Origin: an uncultured Oxalobacteraceae bacterium
GTDB taxonomy: Bacteria; Pseudomonadota; Gammaproteobacteria; Burkholderiales; Burkholderiaceae
Direction of reading: 5' to 3'
NCBI GenBank assembly: GCA_946480015.1
Contig: CAMLIL010000147.1
Location: forward strand, 1 to 9,304
Length of the DNA: 9,304 nt
The position numbers were made by a program, and so were the translations under genes. The notes below the pieces were generated by a model. The model ran no database searches. It was not told the origin of the DNA and saw nothing but the letters and a program-made list of their open reading frames with translations. Below, one piece after another: positions 4,331 through 9,304 of the stretch (its first letter is position 1; the number at the start of each line of letters is the position of its first letter).

Positions 4331-7297
4331 ATGAAAACCCCTGTTGCCCCGCCTGTCACTCCCGGAAAACTGACCGTGCTGGCCGCCTTGCTGGCTGGCC
4401 TGTGCCTGCCCGCCACCGCCGCTTCCGACCTGGTCATCAGCCAGGTGTACGGCGGGGGCGGCAATAGCGGTTCGGTGTATGCGAACGACTTCGTCGAACT
4501 GTTCAACCGCGGCAGCGCGGCCATCAGCCTGGGCGGCAAGAGCGTGCAGTACGCCTCGGCCACCGGCGGCAGCTGGAGCGTCACCGCGCTGCCCAACCGC
4601 GCGCTCGAACCCGGCCAGTACCTGCTGGTCCAGATGGCGGCCGGCGCCGACACCAGCAAGCCCTTGCCCACGCCGGATGCGGGCGGCACCTCGGCCATGG
4701 CGGCCGGTGCCGGCAAGGTGGTCCTGAGCAGCGGCGCCGGCGCCGTGAGCGGCACCAAGCCCGCCAACGGCGTGCTCGACCTGGTCGGCTACGGCAGCAC
4801 CGCCAACGGCTTCGAAGGCGCGCCCGCGCCCACCCTGACCAACAGCACCAGCGCCCGCCGCGCCAACGACTGTACCGACACCGACCAGAACGGCGCCGAT
4901 TTCGTCAGCGGCACGCCGCTCGCCCACAACAGCGCCAGTCCCCTGACGCCGTGCGGCGGCGCGAGTGCCGCGCCCATCGTCACCAGCTGCCCGGCCAATC
5001 TGACAGTGCAGCAGGGCGTGGCGGGCAGGGTGGTCCTGAGCGCCGCCGACAGCGACAGCATCGTCGATGGCGCCAGCATCACCAGCGGCGCGGTGGCCGG
5101 CATCACGCTGGGCAGCCTGGGCGCGGCCGGCGCCGGCGCCAGCGTCGACCTGATGGCAGGCAGCGCGCTGGCGAGCGGCGTCTATCCGGTCGTGGTCACC
5201 TTCACCAACAACGCCGCGCAGACGGCCAGCTGCACCGTCACCGTGGGCGTGGAAGGCCAGCAAACCATCCCGCAGATCCAGGGCGCTGGTGCCACCAGTG
5301 CGTACGCCAACACGGTCCAGAGCACCGAAGGCGTGGTCACCCACAAGGTCGCCAGCGGCTACTTCCTGCAAGACCCCTCGGGCGACGGCGACCCCGCCAC
5401 CTCCGACGCCATCTTCATCTTTACCGGCAGCGCGCCCACCGTCAACGTCGGCGAGCGCGTGCGGGTGAAAGGCACCGTCACCGAATACAAGCCGGGCGGC
5501 GCCACCCGCAGCTACACCGAGATCAAGGACATCAGCAGCACCCAGGTCCTCTCGGTCGGCAACACCATCGTGCCGCAGAACGTCGAATTCGACGGCAAGC
5601 TCGATCACCTCGAAGGCATGCTGGTCAGCTTTACCAACCCGCTCACGGTCAACCAGACCAGCTACCTGGGCGAGCGCGGCGAACTGACCCTGTCGGCGGG
5701 CCGGCGCGAGACCGCCACCAACCGCTACCGCCCCGGCACGCCGGAAGCGCTGGCACTGGCCGCGGACAACGCCGCCAATCTCATTACGCTCGACGACAAT
5801 ATCTTCACCACGCCGGCGGTCGTGCCCTACATCGGCGCCGGCGGCACCGTGCGCGCCGGCGACACCGTCACCAGCCTGACCGGCGTGATCGACTTCGGCG
5901 CCGTCGGCGGCGGTGGCGCCACCTTCAAGCTGCAGCCGACCGTGGCCCCGGTCTTCTCGCGCACCAATGCGCGCATCGCCGCGCCCGACATCGTGGCCGG
6001 CAATGTGCGCGTGGCCAGCGCCAATGTGCTCAACTTCTTCACCACCTTCCTCGACGGCCGCGACGCCTGGGGCAACACGGGGCAGGGCTGCACGCTCGGC
6101 GCCGGCACCAGCAAGTCGAACTGCCGCGGCGCCGACAACCTGGCCGAATTCGTGCGCCAGCGCGACAAGATCGTCAATGAACTCAAGGCCATCGACGCCG
6201 ACGCGGTCGGCCTGATGGAGATCCAGAACAATGGCGACACCGCCGTCGCCTACCTGGTCCAGGCCCTCAACGCCGCCATCGGCAGCGCCGCCTATGCGGT
6301 CGTGCCCAGGCCGGCCGCCACCGGCACCGACGCCATCCGCGTGGCCATGATCTACAAGCCGGCCAGCCTCACGCTGGTCGGCCCCGCGCTGTCCGACGGC
6401 GACGCGGTCAACAACCGTCCGCCAATGGCCCAGACCTTCAAGGCGAACAACGGCGCCAGATTCTCATTGATCGTCAACCACCTCAAGTCCAAGGGCGGCT
6501 GCGGCAGCGGGCGTGACGCCGACCTTGGCGACGGCCAAAGCTGCAACAACGCCACCCGCGTCAAACAGGCGCAGCGCCTGGCCAGCTACTTCATCCCGCA
6601 GGTGGCCGCCAGCGCCGGCGACCCGGACGTGCTGGTCATCGGCGACATGAACGCGCACGGCTACGAAGATCCGATCGCACTGCTGACCGGCGCCGGCCTG
6701 GTCAACGAGCTGGAACGCTTCGTGCGCCCGGCGGCGATTCCGTATTCCTACGTGTTCGACGGCGAGAGCGGCTACCTCGACCACGCCCTGGCCAGCGCTT
6801 CGCTCGATACCCAGTTTGCCGGCGCCACCGAGTGGCACAACAACGCCGACGAGCCGACCGTGATCGACTACAACACCGACGGCAAGAACGCCGCCGCCCA
6901 GGCGCTGTATGCCAACGACGCCTTCCGCGCCTCCGACCACGACCCTGTGGTGATGAGCCTGAACCTGAGCCCGGCCTTTGCCGACGCCACCGCCGCCTTC
7001 ACCATCCAGCGCTCCGGCCTGGTGCTTAACCGCGTGACCGGTAAATATAGTGGCACCATCACCCTGACCAACAGCGGTGCCGGCGCCTTGAGCGGGCCGT
7101 TCCAGGTCCTGTTCGACAGGCTGACCGGCGGCGTCACGCTCGACGGCGCCAGCGGCATGCACGACGGCGCGCCCTACATCACCGTCGACAGCGCCAGCCT
7201 GGCGCCGGGCGCCAGACTGACCGTGCCGGTCGTGTTGACCAATCCGGCCAAGGCGGCCATCGGCTACACCACCATCATCTACAGCGGCACTTTCTAA
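4331..7297 (+). CDS. ExeM/NucH-family extracellular endonuclease with lamin-tail domain
   Basis: A protein of 988 residues. Signal peptide to about residue 30 ('LCLPATA'). Domains in order: lamin-tail (LTD) domain, about 32-205 ('LVISQVYGGGGNSGS', 'NDFVELFNRG'); Ig/HYR-like domain, about 213-307 ('SCPANLTVQQG'); OB-fold-like region, about 311-521 ('STEGVVTH', 'GYFLQDP'); endonuclease/exonuclease/phosphatase (EEP) domain, about 560-876; and an Ig-like C-terminal domain, about 880-988. The EEP active-site residues are all visible: Asn565 (ANVLNFF), Glu630 (MEIQNN), His717 (NHLKSK), Asp772 and Asn774 (GDMNAHG), Asp817 and His818 (LDHAL), and Asp869-His870-Asp871 (SDHDPV). The family consists of secreted Mg-dependent nucleases that degrade extracellular DNA in biofilms and for nutrient recovery. 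There is no GlyGly-CTERM or PEP-CTERM tail, so release to the medium or a type II route is likely (inference). A PEP-CTERM gene follows 15 bp downstream. Confidence 0.93.
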   Translation: MKTPVAPPVTPGKLTVLAALLAGLCLPATAASDLVISQVYGGGGNSGSVYANDFVELFNRGSAAISLGGKSVQYASATGGSWSVTALPNRALEPGQYLLVQMAAGADTSKPLPTPDAGGTSAMAAGAGKVVLSSGAGAVSGTKPANGVLDLVGYGSTANGFEGAPAPTLTNSTSARRANDCTDTDQNGADFVSGTPLAHNSASPLTPCGGASAAPIVTSCPANLTVQQGVAGRVVLSAADSDSIVDGASITSGAVAGITLGSLGAAGAGASVDLMAGSALASGVYPVVVTFTNNAAQTASCTVTVGVEGQQTIPQIQGAGATSAYANTVQSTEGVVTHKVASGYFLQDPSGDGDPATSDAIFIFTGSAPTVNVGERVRVKGTVTEYKPGGATRSYTEIKDISSTQVLSVGNTIVPQNVEFDGKLDHLEGMLVSFTNPLTVNQTSYLGERGELTLSAGRRETATNRYRPGTPEALALAADNAANLITLDDNIFTTPAVVPYIGAGGTVRAGDTVTSLTGVIDFGAVGGGGATFKLQPTVAPVFSRTNARIAAPDIVAGNVRVASANVLNFFTTFLDGRDAWGNTGQGCTLGAGTSKSNCRGADNLAEFVRQRDKIVNELKAIDADAVGLMEIQNNGDTAVAYLVQALNAAIGSAAYAVVPRPAATGTDAIRVAMIYKPASLTLVGPALSDGDAVNNRPPMAQTFKANNGARFSLIVNHLKSKGGCGSGRDADLGDGQSCNNATRVKQAQRLASYFIPQVAASAGDPDVLVIGDMNAHGYEDPIALLTGAGLVNELERFVRPAAIPYSYVFDGESGYLDHALASASLDTQFAGATEWHNNADEPTVIDYNTDGKNAAAQALYANDAFRASDHDPVVMSLNLSPAFADATAAFTIQRSGLVLNRVTGKYSGTITLTNSGAGALSGPFQVLFDRLTGGVTLDGASGMHDGAPYITVDSASLAPGARLTVPVVLTNPAKAAIGYTTIIYSGTF

Positions 7298-7312
7298 GCA
7301 CAGGAAACCATC

Positions 7313-7912
7313 ATGCTGAAGCTCTCGTCCCTTCTCCAACACGCCGCGCTGGCCCTGGCGCTGTCCTGCGGCGCCGGCAGCGCCGCCGCCGGCGTTCTCT
7401 ATCATGTCGATGTCAATACATCGGCCCTGAGCGGCAGCGGCTTTCTCGACTTTGCCGTCGCCGGCTGGGCGGGCGCGCCGCTGGCCAGCGCCACCGTGTC
7501 GAACCTGACCGGCGCGTTCGGCGCCGAAGCGGCCCGCAACGGCAGCGTGGCCGGCGCCATCCCGGCCGGCTTCGCGCTCACCAGCGCCGCCGGCGACAAC
7601 TGGCTGACGCAGGAAGTCAGCTTCGGCGGCATGTTCGGCTTCGACATCAGCATCGCCGGCCCCTACGAAACGGTGGACAGCGGCGATGGCGCCACCTTCG
7701 TCATCGGCCTGTTCGACGCCCTGATGGCGCAGTACACGGTGGCGGCCGAATTCGCCGCCCAGCCGGGCCTGAACGGCGCGCCCGCCAGCCTGACGCCTTC
7801 GGCTGACGAGGCCCTCGCCAGCATTAACGCCGTACCGGAACCGGCGGCGCCGGCACTGCTGCTGGCGGCGCTGCTGGCCGCCGCCGCAGTGCGGCGCAGG
7901 CACCAGTCCTGA
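7313..7912 (+). CDS. PEP-CTERM protein, NF038129-like
   Basis: A protein of 199 residues; AGGAAA (7302-7307) precedes ATG 7313. The N-terminus 'MLKLSSLLQHAALALALS' is a signal peptide with likely cleavage in the 'GSAAA' run near residue 26. The mature start 'GVLYHVDVNTSALSGSG', followed by 'FLDFAVAG' and 'ASATVSNLTGAFG', resembles from memory the NF038129 PEP-CTERM family, whose function is unknown. The tail has Val174-Pro175-Glu176-Pro177, an Ala/Leu-rich membrane helix and the basic end 'RRRHQS'. It would be an exosortase substrate carried to the envelope. The 15-bp gap after the nuclease, with no promoter or terminator, indicates co-transcription, so the two may act at the same surface. 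The acidic, glycine-rich mature part fits a matrix or surface protein. Confidence 0.9.
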   Translation: MLKLSSLLQHAALALALSCGAGSAAAGVLYHVDVNTSALSGSGFLDFAVAGWAGAPLASATVSNLTGAFGAEAARNGSVAGAIPAGFALTSAAGDNWLTQEVSFGGMFGFDISIAGPYETVDSGDGATFVIGLFDALMAQYTVAAEFAAQPGLNGAPASLTPSADEALASINAVPEPAAPALLLAALLAAAAVRRRHQS

Positions 7913-8019
7913 TTAATTCGCAAAATGTCTAAATCGACAAAATAAATTGTATTGGCGGTCTGCGTCCTGGCTCATGCATAGTAAATCCTTCGATTGCATG
8001 CATGTCCAGGACGCGCCCC
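7913..8019. other. Intergenic region before the response regulator
   Basis: The first 40 bp are AT-rich with no proper hairpin; TGTC/GACA at 7927-7939 gives only four pairs. A TTGGCG at 7952-7957 has no well-spaced -10 (CATAGT lies 19 bp away), so the promoter of the regulator pair is not identified with confidence. Confidence 0.5.
8008..8011 (+). promoter_or_regulatory. Ribosome binding site selecting the regulator start
   Basis: AGGA lies 8 nt before ATG 8020. The in-frame ATG 8002 has no Shine-Dalgarno sequence and would add six residues ahead of the conserved receiver start. Confidence 0.5.
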
Positions 8020-8754
8020 ATGCCAGCTCACATCCTCGTCGTCGATCCCGATTCGCGCGCACGCCAGCTGATCGCCCAGAACCTGCACAGGGCAGGGCAC
8101 CAGTGCAGCTGTACCGACGCTGCCGAAGCGGCCTTGCTGAGCATCGGCGACAGCCTGCCCGACCTGCTGCTGCTGGAGTGGGACTTACCCGGCCAATGCG
8201 GCGTGTCGCTGGTGCGCCGCCTGCGCGCCCAGCCGCGCACGCGCGAGCTGCCGCTCATCATGCTGAGCGCGCGCGCCGCCGAGCAGGATAAAATCCTGGC
8301 GCTCGAATCGGGCGCCGACGATTACATCACCAAGCCCTTCAGCCCGCGCGAAACGCTGGCGCGCATCCACGCGCTGCTGCGCCGCCGGGTACCGGCCGGC
8401 GCCGCCGACACCATCCAGATGGCGGGATTGCGGCTCGATCCCGGCACCCACCGCGTCACCGCCGGCGCCCAGCCCTTGAGCCTCGGCCGGGTCGAATTCC
8501 GGCTGCTGAACTTCCTCATGCACCACCCCGAGCGCGTGCATTCGCGCGCCCAGCTGCTCGACCAGGTGTGGGGCAGCCAGGTGTATCTGGACGAGCGCAC
8601 CGTCGACGCCCACGTCGGCCGCCTGCGCAGCGCGTTGGAGCCGAGCGGCCACCAGCGGCATATCGAAACGGTGCGCGGCAGCGGCTACCGCTTCGTGGTG
8701 TGGGAAGACCGTTTGCAGCGCCGCGCCCGTGCAGCCGCCGGTCATCCTCAGTAA
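8020..8754 (+). CDS. PhoB-like response regulator with degenerate receiver
   Basis: A protein of 244 residues. The receiver domain spans about 4-123 and the OmpR/PhoB winged helix about 132-228 ('LSLGRVEFRLLNFL', 'RTVDAHVGRLRSAL', 'HIETVRGSGYRF'). Compared from memory with E. coli PhoB, the receiver aligns without gaps, and the usual phospho-acceptor Asp53 is Glu53 ('LLLLEWDLPG'). Of the acidic pair Glu9-Asp10, position 9 is Asp and position 10 is Pro ('ILVVDPD'). Ser83 and Lys105 ('YITKPFSP') remain. Normal phosphorylation is therefore doubtful; Glu may mimic the active state, or Asp55 may substitute (both inferred). No histidine kinase, pst or phoU gene is adjacent, so it is an orphan here and should not be called PhoB. 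Its end overlaps EpsA by 26 bp, implying translational coupling and shared control of envelope or exopolysaccharide genes. Confidence 0.92.
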   Translation: MPAHILVVDPDSRARQLIAQNLHRAGHQCSCTDAAEAALLSIGDSLPDLLLLEWDLPGQCGVSLVRRLRAQPRTRELPLIMLSARAAEQDKILALESGADDYITKPFSPRETLARIHALLRRRVPAGAADTIQMAGLRLDPGTHRVTAGAQPLSLGRVEFRLLNFLMHHPERVHSRAQLLDQVWGSQVYLDERTVDAHVGRLRSALEPSGHQRHIETVRGSGYRFVVWEDRLQRRARAAAGHPQ

Positions 8755-9304
8755 GCGCGAGCAGGAGTACCTGCTGCGCGTCATCGAAGGCGCGCACCAG
8801 GTGCGCGATCCGGCCCAGCTGTTCCTGCTGGCCCAGGGCCAGTTGCAGGCGCTGCTGCCGCATCGGCTGATGGTGTGCCTGCAGTTCGGCCGCCAGGATG
8901 CGCTGCTGCGCGTCGAATGCCTGCATGCCGAGGTGCTGGACGAGGCGGAACGCGGGCGCGTCGGCCAACTGGCGCTGCGCCTGGCGCGTGTCGGGGGCGC
9001 CGCGGGCGACGATCACCTGACGGTTTCCACCGGCAACTTGCCGGGTGGCGCCAGCGCGTTCGTGCTGCTGGGCATGCCGCTGCGTCCCCACGCCCGCCAC
9101 CTGTATTTCTTCGAATTGCTGCTGCCGCACCTGCACCTGGCGCTGTTGCGCCTTGCCGACGCCGGCGCCGGCGCGCCGCGCGCCAGCCGGCCGCTCAGCG
9201 CGCGCGAGGCGGAGATTCTGCATTGGCTGCGCGAAGGGAAGAGCAATCACGATATCGGGGCGATACTCGGCTTAAGTCCGCTGACCGTGAAAAATCATCT
9301 GCAG
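8729..9304 (+). CDS. epsA: EpsA-type XrtB/PEP-CTERM-associated LuxR-family regulator, 5' part
   Basis: 192 codons are visible from GTG 8729, and the frame is still open at the window end. The N-terminal domain (about 1-140) begins 'MQPPVILSKREQEYLLRVIE', followed by 'QLFLLAQGQLQALLPH', which I recognise from memory as typical of EpsA (TIGR03020), the regulator found with exosortase/exopolysaccharide loci. Residues from about 156 form a LuxR/GerE helix-turn-helix ('LSAREAEILHWLREGKSN', 'LSPLTVKNHLQ'), cut near the recognition helix. The start is inferred: no ATG lies upstream in frame, the Shine-Dalgarno pairing is weak, and GTG overlaps the regulator gene by 26 bp, which favours coupled translation. 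Its presence predicts polysaccharide and exosortase genes beyond the right edge. A different LuxR-type regulator is the alternative. Confidence 0.85.
   Translation, partial: MQPPVILSKREQEYLLRVIEGAHQVRDPAQLFLLAQGQLQALLPHRLMVCLQFGRQDALLRVECLHAEVLDEAERGRVGQLALRLARVGGAAGDDHLTVSTGNLPGGASAFVLLGMPLRPHARHLYFFELLLPHLHLALLRLADAGAGAPRASRPLSAREAEILHWLREGKSNHDIGAILGLSPLTVKNHLQ

Noticed and set aside
4187..5608. Antisense open frame of 473 codons, Ala/Gly/Arg-rich
   Set aside because: Shadow of the GC-rich nuclease gene; low-complexity composition and no recognisable motif.
4951..6180. 409-codon + strand frame inside the nuclease gene
   Set aside because: Arg/Gln/His-rich out-of-frame translation typical of a shifted GC-rich gene; the true frame carries LTD, OB and EEP motifs.
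4331..7297. Many GGCGCC/GCCGGC palindromes as a possible repeat family
   Set aside because: They follow Ala-Gly codon use in a GC-rich gene, with irregular spacing and no conserved flanks.
6464..7903. Antisense open frame of 479 codons
   Set aside because: Same reason: it lies over the nuclease and PEP-CTERM genes, both clearly coding on the + strand.

Overview
The window looks like chromosomal DNA of a high-GC betaproteobacterium, most likely in the Oxalobacteraceae (Massilia, Duganella or Janthinobacterium-like). This rests on GC-rich codon use, two PEP-CTERM proteins with 'VPEPA' sorting tails, a TIGR03790-type protein, and an EpsA-type LuxR regulator of the kind found in exosortase/exopolysaccharide loci. 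The taxonomic placement is inference; no rRNA or marker gene is present.

Layout, all genes on the + strand. (1) 1-143: the last 46 codons of a bifunctional mannose-1-phosphate guanylyltransferase / mannose-6-phosphate isomerase (ManC/AlgA type), a sugar-nucleotide gene for exopolysaccharide. (2) 325-1730: a compact type VI secretion cargo module. It holds hcp, a small MepA-like murein endopeptidase (probable effector) and a secreted four-cysteine protein (probable periplasmic immunity protein) that starts on TTG overlapping the effector stop. It ends near a strong GC hairpin. (3) 1903-2448: a PEP-CTERM protein followed by a good intrinsic terminator. (4) 2449-2738: a conspicuously AT-rich non-coding stretch. 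(5) 2739-3134: a small lipoprotein with a charged helical region. (6) 3187-4224: an exported TIGR03790-family protein whose consensus -10 box sits so close to the ATG that the mRNA may be leaderless. (7) 4331-7912: a large ExeM/NucH-type extracellular nuclease (lamin-tail, Ig-like, OB-fold and EEP nuclease domains plus a C-terminal beta domain), then a second PEP-CTERM protein 15 bp downstream. A sigma70-like promoter lies before the pair. (8) 8020-9304: a PhoB-like response regulator whose receiver has lost the phospho-acceptor Asp (Glu53) and one acidic-pocket residue (Pro10), overlapping the start of EpsA, which runs off the window.

The theme is the cell surface and matrix: a polysaccharide precursor enzyme at one edge, an exopolysaccharide/PEP-CTERM regulator at the other, and between them exported proteins, a secreted DNase and an antibacterial T6SS cargo module. 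The two items most worth following are the hcp/effector/immunity module and the apparently phosphorylation-incompetent PhoB-like regulator coupled to EpsA. No tRNA, rRNA, CRISPR array, transposase or integrase was seen.
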